From positions 1 through 11,217 of the forward strand of contig CAWUUY010000499.1 in NCBI GenBank assembly GCA_963924885.1: a stretch of 11,217 nucleotides of DNA. Direction: 5' to 3'. The position numbers and the translations under genes are program-made. The notes below the pieces were generated by a model that saw nothing but the letters and a program-made list of their open reading frames with translations, searched no databases and was not told the origin of the DNA. This DNA is from UBA5216 sp963924885 (GTDB lineage: Bacteria; Pseudomonadota; Gammaproteobacteria; Burkholderiales; SG8-41). This document shows positions 1-6,196 of this stretch, piece by piece. How positions within the stretch are numbered: the stretch's first letter is position 1; each line of letters begins with the position of its first letter.

Positions 1-908
1 CCCGCCACGCCTTCGATGGCGCCCTTACCGAAGCGCTCCGGCGTTTTGGAAATCTGGCGTTCAATGCCATAGGAAATGAACGACGAAATAATATGCGCCG
101 AGCCGGGAATGATGCCGATCAAAAACCCGACGGCGCTGCCGCGCGTAATGGGGCCGATGGATTGCTTGAGCTCGGTGCGCGAAGGCATTAATTCGCGCAT
201 CGAGGGATTCTTCGGCAGCTTCAGCGGCTGTTGCGAGGCAGTCATCAGAATTTCAGAAATACCGAAGAGGCCCACCGCCACCGGCACGATGCCGATGCCG
301 TCGGCCAGTTCAATCACATCAAAACTGAACCGCGTATAGCCGCTCATGGCGTCAATGCCGATCATGCCGAGCATCAGACCAAAGCCCGCCATCGCCAACG
401 TTTTGGGGATCGAGCCGCCGGTCATGTAAGCCAGCACCAGCAGGCCCATCAACAGCAGCGCGGTGTATTCCGGCGGGCCGAAGCGCAGCGCAAACGTCGC
501 CAGCGTCGGCGCCAGCAGCATCAGCCCGACCACGCCAAGCGTGCCCGCGACAAACGAGCCGATGGCGGCAATCGCCAGTGCCGGCCCCGCGCGGCCCTGC
601 TGCGTCATGGCATAACCATCGATGCAGGTCATCACCGACGCCGCTTCGCCGGGCAGGCGTATCAATATCGACGTGGTGGAGCCGCCATACATCGCGCCGT
701 AATACACGCCCGCCAGCAGCACGATGGCGACGATGGGATTCAAGCCGAACGTCGCCGGCAGCAACATGCTGATGCCCGCCAGCGGCCCCACGCCAGGCAG
801 CATGCCCACCAGCGTGCCGATCAGGCAGCCGAGGAAGGCATACATCAGAATCTGCGGCTGCAACGCAACGCTGAAACCCAGCAGCAGGCTGTTGAAGGTT
901 TCGACCAT
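1..908 (-). CDS. tctA: TctA-family large permease subunit of a TTT transporter (partial, C-terminus outside window)
   Basis: This is the large membrane subunit that moves an organic (di/tri)carboxylate across the inner membrane, driven by an ion gradient, in tripartite tricarboxylate transporters. About 302 residues are present, beginning MVETFNSLLLGF; full TctA proteins are about 500 residues, so roughly the last 200 lie outside. The TctA signatures are clear: GTLVGMLPGVGP at residues 31-42 and GAMYGGSTTSILIRLPGE at 71-88, followed by hydrophobic helices. The visible part ends in PERFGKGAIEGVAG, the family's second conserved loop. The ATG at 908 lies 4 bases after the tctB stop, so the two are probably translationally coupled. 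The family is certain from the sequence; the substrate is not determined. Confidence 0.95.
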   Translation of the reverse strand, partial: MVETFNSLLLGFSVALQPQILMYAFLGCLIGTLVGMLPGVGPLAGISMLLPATFGLNPIVAIVLLAGVYYGAMYGGSTTSILIRLPGEAASVMTCIDGYAMTQQGRAGPALAIAAIGSFVAGTLGVVGLMLLAPTLATFALRFGPPEYTALLLMGLLVLAYMTGGSIPKTLAMAGFGLMLGMIGIDAMSGYTRFSFDVIELADGIGIVPVAVGLFGISEILMTASQQPLKLPKNPSMRELMPSRTELKQSIGPITRGSAVGFLIGIIPGSAHIISSFISYGIERQISKTPERFGKGAIEGVA

Positions 909-912
909 CAGT

Positions 913-1389
913 TCACACGCCCCACGGACTCACCGGCAGCGGCACCCGCAGCAAGGTCGCGAACACGTAGAAGGTAATCAACGGAAATCCAATGCCGACC
1001 GCCGCCACCATCATCGGCTTGCGGCGCTCCATCACGCCGAGAAAAAATATCATCAATGCGCCGATGGTGATGCGGTAGCCCAGCCGTTCCAGTGCATACG
1101 CCGCCACTCCGCACGCGACCAGCAGCGCGATGGCGCGTTTGGCTTCCGTCCATTCCATCGCGGCCAGCGGCTTGGATTTGCCGCCGACCAACGCCACCAG
1201 CAAGCCCATCACGCCCATAAAGATCGCCAGCAGCAGCGGCACATAGCCCGGCCCCGGCTCGGACAGCGTGCCGAGCGGATACGCGCGGTTCATCCACCAC
1301 ACGTAACCTGCCAGCGCCACCAGTATCAAGCCGGAAATCTGGTCGCTGCGCAGTTGGCGTCTACCGGACGGCGCGGGTTGTTCGTTCAT
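913..1389 (-). CDS. tctB: TctB-family small permease subunit of a TTT transporter
   Basis: This is the small membrane subunit that partners TctA in the inner membrane. It has 158 residues, the normal length for TctB (DUF1468). About four or five hydrophobic segments are visible, near residues 17-34, 48-70, 84-100, 105-120 and 126-146. The GPGYVP motif at 46-51 corresponds to the GPGFFP-type motif usual between the first two helices. The N-terminus is polar with several Arg, as expected for a cytoplasmic start. No convincing Shine-Dalgarno sequence precedes the ATG at 1389, and the inverted repeat 1401-1487 sits immediately upstream, so its expression may depend on read-through of that element. 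Its stop lies 4 bases before tctA. Confidence 0.92.
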   Translation of the reverse strand: MNEQPAPSGRRQLRSDQISGLILVALAGYVWWMNRAYPLGTLSEPGPGYVPLLLAIFMGVMGLLVALVGGKSKPLAAMEWTEAKRAIALLVACGVAAYALERLGYRITIGALMIFFLGVMERRKPMMVAAVGIGFPLITFYVFATLLRVPLPVSPWGV

Positions 1390-1400
1390 GGGAAAGCAAC

Positions 1401-1487
1401 CGTAGGATGGGTGAAACCCATCGCAAACACCGTGAGTACAATGGGATTTTGATGGATTACGGCCTTTAGGCCAGTACCCATCCTACG
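1401..1487. repeat. Inverted-repeat intergenic element, GTAGGATGGG type
   Basis: The outer arms are perfect: cgtaggatgggt at 1401-1412 and acccatcctacg at 1476-1487. Two inner hairpins are possible: gatgggt/acccatc at 1406-1412 and 1416-1422 with a 3-base loop, and ggcct/aggcc at 1461-1465 and 1468-1472. The element nearly fills the gap between the second tctC and tctB. It shares its outer-arm pattern GTAGGRTGGG with the element at 4988-5059. Sequences of this kind are scattered as non-autonomous intergenic repeats in many beta- and gammaproteobacteria. There is no trailing T-run, so it is not a standard intrinsic terminator, but a folded transcript could affect read-through or mRNA stability. 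Confidence 0.8.
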
Positions 1488-1507
1488 CATACCGTTTATG
1501 GGATGCG

Positions 1508-2491
1508 TCACTTCTTATCGTCCACCTTGCCGACCACTTTCACCACCGCCGCGAGACGCTTCGCATCCGCATCCCAGTATTTGGCGAACTCCGGCGTATC
1601 CATGTATTGAATCGGCGAGTTCACGCGCGCCATCGCCGACTTGAAATCTACGTCTTCGACTGCCTTGCGCGTCGCATCGCGCAGCACTTTCATCACCGGC
1701 CCCGGTGTGCCGTGCGGCGCCATCAGGCCGGTCCAGATGTAATACTCGATGTCCGCGCCCTGCTCCTTGAACGTCGGCACCTCGGGATAATTCGGATGGC
1801 GCTGCGCGCCCCAGCTCACATGCGCGCGCAGCTTGCCGGATTTAACGTGCGTGGTGATCGCCGCCGGGCCTCCGGAAGTCAACTCCACATGGCCGCCGAG
1901 CAGCGTGGTCAACGCCGGCCCGCCGCCGGTGGTGGGCACGTGGCGCATTTTCAGTTTGTAGTGATGCAGGAACATTTCCATCGGCATGTGCAGTGCGCCG
2001 TAAATGCCCGACGACGAGAACGACATCTGCCCCTGCTTCGCGCGCGCCAGCGCCACCAGCTCCTTCAAGTTTTTCACCGGCAGCGACGGATGCGACACCA
2101 ATATCGTCGGGTCCGCCGAGATCAGCGCAATCGGCGCGAACTGATCCATCGAATACGCGGGCTTGCGATCAAACAACGCATCGGCGGCAGGTATCACCGA
2201 TATGCTCGACAGCGCCATCAGCAGCGTATAGCCATCGGGCTTGCTGTTCGCCACCGCCGCATTGCCCACCGCGCCGCCCGCCCCCGGACGATTCACCAGC
2301 GCGACAGGCTGCTTGAGCACTTTTTCCATCGCCATCCCCGTAGGGCGACCGGTGATTTCAGCCACACCTCCGGGCGGAAACGGAATAATCAACGTGATCG
2401 CGCGCGACGGGAAAGCCTCTTGCGCCTGCGCCACGCACGCGCACGCAAGCAGCGCCGCCGCAGCTAAGTATCTCAGAAGAATATATTTCAT
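1508..2491 (-). CDS. TctC/Bug-family periplasmic binding protein, copy 2 (nearest tctBA)
   Basis: This is an extracytoplasmic solute receptor of the TctC/Bug family, which delivers carboxylates or related ligands to TctAB. It has 327 residues, the usual length. The signal peptide spans residues 1-23, with likely cleavage after AQA; Cys17 in LLAC gives a weak lipobox alternative. The Bug ligand loop is PFPPGGVAEITGRP at 37-50, with Glu45 where most family members and the neighbouring copy carry Asp, and the second loop is NRPGAG at 67-72. The start at 2491 gives a sensible signal peptide, but no Shine-Dalgarno sequence precedes it; the leader is instead an AT-rich motif that runs into the ATG. 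It follows the other tctC by 35 bases. It is clearly divergent from that copy, so the two probably bind different ligands. Confidence 0.93.
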   Translation of the reverse strand: MKYILLRYLAAAALLACACVAQAQEAFPSRAITLIIPFPPGGVAEITGRPTGMAMEKVLKQPVALVNRPGAGGAVGNAAVANSKPDGYTLLMALSSISVIPAADALFDRKPAYSMDQFAPIALISADPTILVSHPSLPVKNLKELVALARAKQGQMSFSSSGIYGALHMPMEMFLHHYKLKMRHVPTTGGGPALTTLLGGHVELTSGGPAAITTHVKSGKLRAHVSWGAQRHPNYPEVPTFKEQGADIEYYIWTGLMAPHGTPGPVMKVLRDATRKAVEDVDFKSAMARVNSPIQYMDTPEFAKYWDADAKRLAAVVKVVGKVDDKK

Positions 2492-2519
2492 AAGTATTTG
2501 CTTTTAAAAAATAATTTAT
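2490..2519 (-). promoter_or_regulatory. AT-rich shared motif, site A (overlaps tctC copy 2 start)
   Basis: On the minus strand this 30-base block ends in AAAAGCAAATACTTAT and overlaps the first two bases of the tctC ATG. It matches the block at 7708-7737 at 25 of 30 positions without gaps (counted by eye), and its core is shared with 10240-10254. It is far more AT-rich than the surrounding genes. It could be an operator, a promoter part, or a small dispersed repeat; its overlap with the start codon, and the missing Shine-Dalgarno sequence there, would let it affect translation. Confidence 0.5.
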
Positions 2520-2526
2520 GGGGCTA

Positions 2527-3495
2527 CTAATCTGCTCTCGCACCGGACGCCTTGACCACTTTCGCCCATTTCGCGATATCCGCGTGCAGATATTTCTCGA
2601 ACTCAGCGAGGTTCATCGCCATCGGCTCTGCGCCTTGTTCGTTCCAGGTCTTGCGCACATCGGCGCGATTGGTGATTTTGGTGATCTCGCCGTTCAGGCG
2701 TTCGAGCACCGCGCGCGGCGTATTGGCCGGCGCCATCACGCCAAGCCAGATGGTGGCTTCGTAACCCGGCACGCCGGCTTCAATCACGGTGGGTAAATCC
2801 GGCAACACGGTGGAGCGTTTTAATCCGGTGGTCGCCAGCGCGCGCACGCGGCCCGCCTTTGCCTGCGAGGCCATGGTGGTGATGGCGTCGAACATCATCT
2901 CGACCTGCCCGCTCATCACGCTGGTGCGCGCCTCGGCGCTGCCTTTGTGCGGCACGTGAATAATGTCCGCGTCGATCAGCGATTTAAAAAACTCGCCCGC
3001 CAGATGGTATGGCGTGCCGTTGCCCGACGAGGCGTAATTCAATAAACCCGATTTCGATTTCGCCAGCGTCACCAGTTCTTTGACCGATTTCACCGGCAAA
3101 GACGGATGCACCACCAGCAGCAGATCAGAGTAATTGATCGGCGCCACCGGCACAAAATCCTTCATCAGCGCAAACGGTTTTTTGGGGATCAGCGACTCGT
3201 TGATGGTATGGGTGTTCGACATCAACAGAAGCGTGTAACCATCGGCGGGCGACTTCGCCGCCTGATCAGTGCCGATGATCGAACCTGCGCCGGGACGGTT
3301 TTCGACCACAAAAGATTGCCCGGTCGGCTCCAGCAGGCGTTGGCCGAGAAACCGTGCGTAGATGTCGGCTGGCCCGCCGGCGGCGAACGGCACGACGATA
3401 CGGACGGATTTGGCGGGATAGGTTTGCGCAGCCACCCCAGTACTAACAACCCCTGCGGCGCACAACACAGCGGCGCCGGCTCGATAACTCATCAT
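2527..3495 (-). CDS. TctC/Bug-family periplasmic binding protein, copy 1
   Basis: This is a periplasmic substrate-binding protein of the TTT/Bug family with 322 residues. The signal peptide spans residues 1-23, with cleavage likely after VAA. The canonical Bug loops are present: PFAAGGPADIYAR at 36-48, including the conserved Asp44, and ENRPGAGS at 65-72; PHKG and the C-terminal EFEKYLHADIAKWAKVVK pattern are also typical. A strong Shine-Dalgarno sequence, GGAGGAG (3501-3507), lies 5 bases before the ATG at 3495; a second in-frame ATG follows directly at 3492. It lies 108 bases downstream of the PrpD-like gene, with a promoter-like sequence in the gap. With the canonical Asp it is the more conventional receptor of the pair. 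The ligand is unknown. Confidence 0.94.
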   Translation of the reverse strand: MMSYRAGAAVLCAAGVVSTGVAAQTYPAKSVRIVVPFAAGGPADIYARFLGQRLLEPTGQSFVVENRPGAGSIIGTDQAAKSPADGYTLLLMSNTHTINESLIPKKPFALMKDFVPVAPINYSDLLLVVHPSLPVKSVKELVTLAKSKSGLLNYASSGNGTPYHLAGEFFKSLIDADIIHVPHKGSAEARTSVMSGQVEMMFDAITTMASQAKAGRVRALATTGLKRSTVLPDLPTVIEAGVPGYEATIWLGVMAPANTPRAVLERLNGEITKITNRADVRKTWNEQGAEPMAMNLAEFEKYLHADIAKWAKVVKASGARAD

Positions 3496-3558
3496 GCTTG
3501 CTCCTCCAGCCAGTTTTTGTCTCCCGCTGATGCGGGCGCGTTCACAATGTGACAGGTG

Positions 3559-3587
3559 AGTATCTTACCGCCGGCACGCGGCGTCAA
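3559..3587 (-). promoter_or_regulatory. Predicted sigma70-type promoter for the tct genes
   Basis: On the minus strand a -35 box TTGACG (3582-3587, 5 of 6 to consensus) is followed, after a 17-base spacer, by a -10 box GATACT (3559-3564, 4 of 6). It lies between the PrpD-like gene and the first tctC and would give a leader of roughly 55-60 bases ending in GGAGGAG. It suggests that the transporter genes can be transcribed separately from the upstream enzyme genes. Confidence 0.45.
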
Positions 3588-3603
3588 CCGTCTCGATTAC
3601 GTC

Positions 3604-4971
3604 TCAGCTACGCAATGACGACAGATCGATACGCTTCTCGAAAACTCGCGGCACCGCAGCCAGAAACGCCGCCATCTGCGCATCATCCCAGCCACCGAAT
3701 TTGGCATTGAGCCGGAATTTGTCTTCGATCTCTGCGCGCGTCAGCGGCTCTTGCGCACCGCCGCGAATGTGACCCTGGCGTTCTTCGACCACACTGCCAT
3801 CGTTGAGCGTCATGCGAACATGGCCGGTGTAGGCCTTGGGATACGGGTTGTTCGGGTCAACCACGTACTGCACCTTGGACGACAGCGCGAGGATGCGTTC
3901 ATCGCGCACGGTTTCTTCGGTAAACGCCGCCAGCCCCGCGCCGCCAGTAACAAACGCCACCGCGATATTAAACGGCGCGCTGAATTTAGCCGCGTAGTCG
4001 TTCGCCGGACGGTGCTTCGACGGCAGCGGATCCCACAACCGATGCACATAACCTTCGGCGGTTTCGCACAAGATGCTCGCCACGTCTTCGGGTTTGATGC
4101 CGCGCTTCGCTAACCGCAGCGCGCAATCGACATACGGCTGATTCATGGTGCCCGTGGCGTACGGCTTAAAGGTAATCACATCGGTGTACCACTTTGTGCC
4201 GAAGCCCTCGGTCAGCACCGAATAATCGCCACCCGAACCGGACGACAGGCGCGCAAACGCATAATAAAAACCATGCGTGCCTTCAAACACCGTGCGCGGC
4301 CCCAGAAAACCCTGCTGCCCAAAGCGCGCCGCCTGGATGCCGATTTTCGCCGCCCAGCCCGCGTGCAGCCGCTTGGTCCATGCGCCCTCGGCGAGATATT
4401 CAATGATGCCGCCCGCCATGCTGCCGGCGATGCCGAGCGCATCCACCGTTCGCTTGCGATTCAGGCCCATCGCGGTGCTGACTGCGAGCGTTGCCGCCAT
4501 CGCCCCCAGCACGCCGGTCGGATGAAAACCTGATTTGTGGATCGCTTTGGGTATCACCATCGACAGCCGGCACAACATTTCAATCCCCACCACCATGCCT
4601 TTGAACGCGGCTTGCCCATCAAAACCAAAACGCTCGCACGCCGCCAGCACCGCCGGCATGATGACCGCGCTGGAATGCACCGGGCCGCCCTCGAAGGTGT
4701 CGTCAAAATCTTCACCGTGCGCGGCGGTGCCATTCAACATCGCGGCGGTTTCCGGCGCGTACGTGGTTTTGTGGCCGATGGCCGTCGCCGGGCCGCCGCT
4801 ATCCACGCCGGCCAGCAACGCCTTGATGTACTCGGAATTGCGCGCGGCCACGCACAGGCCCACAACATCGATCAACAGTTCGTCGATGCGGGTGCGCACT
4901 GTTTGGGGAATGGCTTTAACGTCGAGTGCTAGCGCCTGATCGGCGACGAGTTCGGCGATGGAGGATTGCAT
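3604..4971 (-). CDS. MmgE/PrpD family protein (2-methylcitrate dehydratase-like fold)
   Basis: This is a cytoplasmic enzyme of the MmgE/PrpD superfamily, whose known members include 2-methylcitrate dehydratase, cis-aconitate decarboxylase and iminodisuccinate epimerase. It has 455 residues, the usual length. The conserved blocks are LNGTAAHGEDFDDT at 79-92, with VHSSAVIMPAVLA following; SGFHPTGVLGA at 147-157; KRLHAGWAAKIGIQAA at 200-215; and GFLGPRTVFEG at 221-231, all in the normal order. A good Shine-Dalgarno sequence, GAGGTGA (4975-4981), precedes the ATG at 4971. It lies between the VOC gene and the two Bug genes, so it probably acts on the transported acid or a product of it. Because prpB, prpC and acnD are absent from the window, a role in the methylcitrate cycle is not supported. 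The precise reaction cannot be assigned. Confidence 0.92.
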   Translation of the reverse strand: MQSSIAELVADQALALDVKAIPQTVRTRIDELLIDVVGLCVAARNSEYIKALLAGVDSGGPATAIGHKTTYAPETAAMLNGTAAHGEDFDDTFEGGPVHSSAVIMPAVLAACERFGFDGQAAFKGMVVGIEMLCRLSMVIPKAIHKSGFHPTGVLGAMAATLAVSTAMGLNRKRTVDALGIAGSMAGGIIEYLAEGAWTKRLHAGWAAKIGIQAARFGQQGFLGPRTVFEGTHGFYYAFARLSSGSGGDYSVLTEGFGTKWYTDVITFKPYATGTMNQPYVDCALRLAKRGIKPEDVASILCETAEGYVHRLWDPLPSKHRPANDYAAKFSAPFNIAVAFVTGGAGLAAFTEETVRDERILALSSKVQYVVDPNNPYPKAYTGHVRMTLNDGSVVEERQGHIRGGAQEPLTRAEIEDKFRLNAKFGGWDDAQMAAFLAAVPRVFEKRIDLSSLRS

Positions 4972-4987
4972 GAGTCACCTCAGTTTC

Positions 4988-5059
4988 GTAGGGTGGGCAC
5001 GTCTTTTGTGCCCACCAGGACATTGTGGCTTGTAGTTACAAAGGACGTGCCCACCCTAC
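4988..5059. repeat. Long inverted-repeat intergenic element, GTAGGGTGGGCACG type
   Basis: Outer arms of 20 bases (4988-5007 and 5040-5059) pair with one mismatch; the outermost 16 pairs are perfect (gtagggtgggcacgtc). A nested hairpin is also possible: ggtgggcac (4992-5000) with gtgcccacc (5008-5016) and a 7-base loop, so two competing folds exist. The element fills most of the gap between the VOC and PrpD-like genes and shares its outer pattern with 1401-1487. No T-run follows on the transcribed strand. It is most likely a non-autonomous dispersed repeat, which may attenuate the operon or protect mRNA ends. Confidence 0.85.
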
Positions 5060-5073
5060 CGTGTCCGGTTGAA

Positions 5074-5475
5074 TTACGCCGCCGGCCGCTGCGTTTTCTT
5101 GTAACGCCCGATCGGCACCAGCTCGGCGGTGGTGCCGCCGGGCGCGCGAAACTTCACCGGTATCACACCCGGGTCGCTGATGATCTTGCAGCCCTGCGTC
5201 TTGATTTTTTCAGTGAAGGCCTCGATGTCTTCGACCTCGATCGCGAAGTGATGAATGCACGGGCCTTCGCCGGATGCCTTGGATTCCGCTGATTGCGTGC
5301 CCTCGTCGTATTTGATCAGCGTGAAATCCATGGCGCCGTCGGTGAGATGGCGCGACAGATGATCGCGCGTCTTGCGCGTTTCAACTTCCCAGAAGCCGAA
5401 TACGTTTTGGTAAAAGGCAGTGGTTTCTTCGAGGTTTTCCACTTTCAGTGCCATGTGAACGATGCGATTGTCCAT
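5074..5475 (-). CDS. VOC (glyoxalase/bleomycin resistance/epimerase) family protein
   Basis: This is a small cytoplasmic protein of the vicinal-oxygen-chelate metalloenzyme fold, with 133 residues from the chosen start. Two beta-alpha-beta modules are visible: IVHMALKVENLEETTAFYQN opens the first, with His7, and IHHFAIEVEDIEAFTEKIK the second, with His75/76; Glu118 in TTAELVPIG is the expected last metal ligand. This ligand pattern resembles glyoxalase I and methylmalonyl-CoA epimerase, so an epimerase or isomerase role on a pathway intermediate is plausible, but this is inference. The ATG at 5475 was chosen because AAGGAGA lies 6 bases upstream. An earlier ATG at 5499 overlaps the previous gene's stop as ATGA and would add 8 residues, but has a poor Shine-Dalgarno sequence. 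Confidence 0.88.
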   Translation of the reverse strand: MDNRIVHMALKVENLEETTAFYQNVFGFWEVETRKTRDHLSRHLTDGAMDFTLIKYDEGTQSAESKASGEGPCIHHFAIEVEDIEAFTEKIKTQGCKIISDPGVIPVKFRAPGGTTAELVPIGRYKKTQRPAA

Positions 5476-5495
5476 GCTGCTCTCCTTGATGTGAC

Positions 5496-6194
5496 TCATT
5501 CAAACTCAAAACCCGCTGCAGCGAGCATCGGCTTTGCCGCGGGCGACGTCAACCGTGAAATAAAATCGTTGGCTTCCGCGCTACGCGGACTGCTTACGAC
5601 GCGTGCGGCCGAGTACGTTGCCTTGGCTTGAAATGCCTCGGGCAGCGGCGCGACATACGTGACACCCGCGATAGGCAATATTTCTGAATTCTGCGTGATG
5701 CCCAGCGCCTTCAAGTCGCCGGAAGCTGCAAGCCAGGTCATCGCGGCGTTGCCGTTGGAGAAAAATTTCAACTTGCCCCGAACCTCTGTTGCGATGCCCA
5801 GTTGCTCCAGACACGCCATCACAATCTTGCCCGCCGTCGCCACCGCCGGATCGGGAAAGGCAATCACGCTCGCCGCGCGCAGGACCGCGCGCAAACTGTC
5901 CGCGCTGGCAAAGTCGGGTTTCGCCGCGCCGTCACACACCGCCACGCCGGTACCCACCTTGCCTAGGTCGGCGCGCGGCGCGGCAACCAAACCCGCTGCG
6001 ATCAACTCGTCGATCATGGCGTGGGTGAGCACGATCACATCCACCACCGCACCACTCAAAGCCTTGGTCTTGATCGCGCCTACCGCGCCGAATTCCGCTG
6101 CCGGTTCCACGCCCGTCTCGCGGCGAAACACATTCATGGTGTGCCGTACCACCGACTGCGCCGCGCCCGCGCTGAGTATGTGCAGTGTCGCCAC
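5496..6194 (-). CDS. ModA-like substrate-binding domain protein without a signal peptide
   Basis: This 232-residue protein has the fold signature of periplasmic molybdate/sulfate-type binding proteins. The first strand is LHILSAGAAQSVV at 4-16, then FGAVGAIKTKALSGAVVDVIVLT at 35-57 (compare the FGASG...ADVFIS region of ModA), FPDPAVATAGK at 113-123, and ILPIAGVTYVAPLPEAFQ at 172-189. The protein begins directly at the first mature strand; there is no hydrophobic leader, and the upstream reading frame does not encode one. It should therefore be cytoplasmic, which is odd for this fold. The start is GTG at 6194, 2 bases after the dehydrogenase stop, so translation is probably coupled. No modB or modC genes are nearby. 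A ligand-sensing, chaperone or enzymatic role is possible, but none is shown. Confidence 0.85.
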   Translation of the reverse strand: MATLHILSAGAAQSVVRHTMNVFRRETGVEPAAEFGAVGAIKTKALSGAVVDVIVLTHAMIDELIAAGLVAAPRADLGKVGTGVAVCDGAAKPDFASADSLRAVLRAASVIAFPDPAVATAGKIVMACLEQLGIATEVRGKLKFFSNGNAAMTWLAASGDLKALGITQNSEILPIAGVTYVAPLPEAFQAKATYSAARVVSSPRSAEANDFISRLTSPAAKPMLAAAGFEFE

Positions 6195-6196
6195 GA

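Noticed and set aside
231..977. Long plus-strand open frame of 248 codons rich in Gln, His and Arg
   Set aside because: It lies antisense to the clear TctA gene, has low-complexity composition typical of a GC-rich shadow frame, and has no recognisable domain.
1607..2467. Plus-strand open frame of 286 codons, Arg/His-rich
   Set aside because: It is fully antisense to tctC copy 2 and its composition is that of a shadow of a real gene.
3542..3552. Small palindrome TCACA-A-TGTGA upstream of the first tctC
   Set aside because: With 5-base arms and a 1-base centre it is too short to call an operator, and it does not fit a full CRP-type site.
4988..5059. Intrinsic terminator between the VOC and PrpD-like genes
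   Set aside because: The hairpin is strong but no T-run follows on the transcribed strand, so it was called as a repeat element instead.
5476..5499. Upstream ATG for the VOC gene, overlapping the previous stop as ATGA
   Set aside because: Coupling is possible, but the ATG at 5475 has a much better ribosome site (AAGGAGA) and places the first beta strand at the usual distance from the N-terminus.
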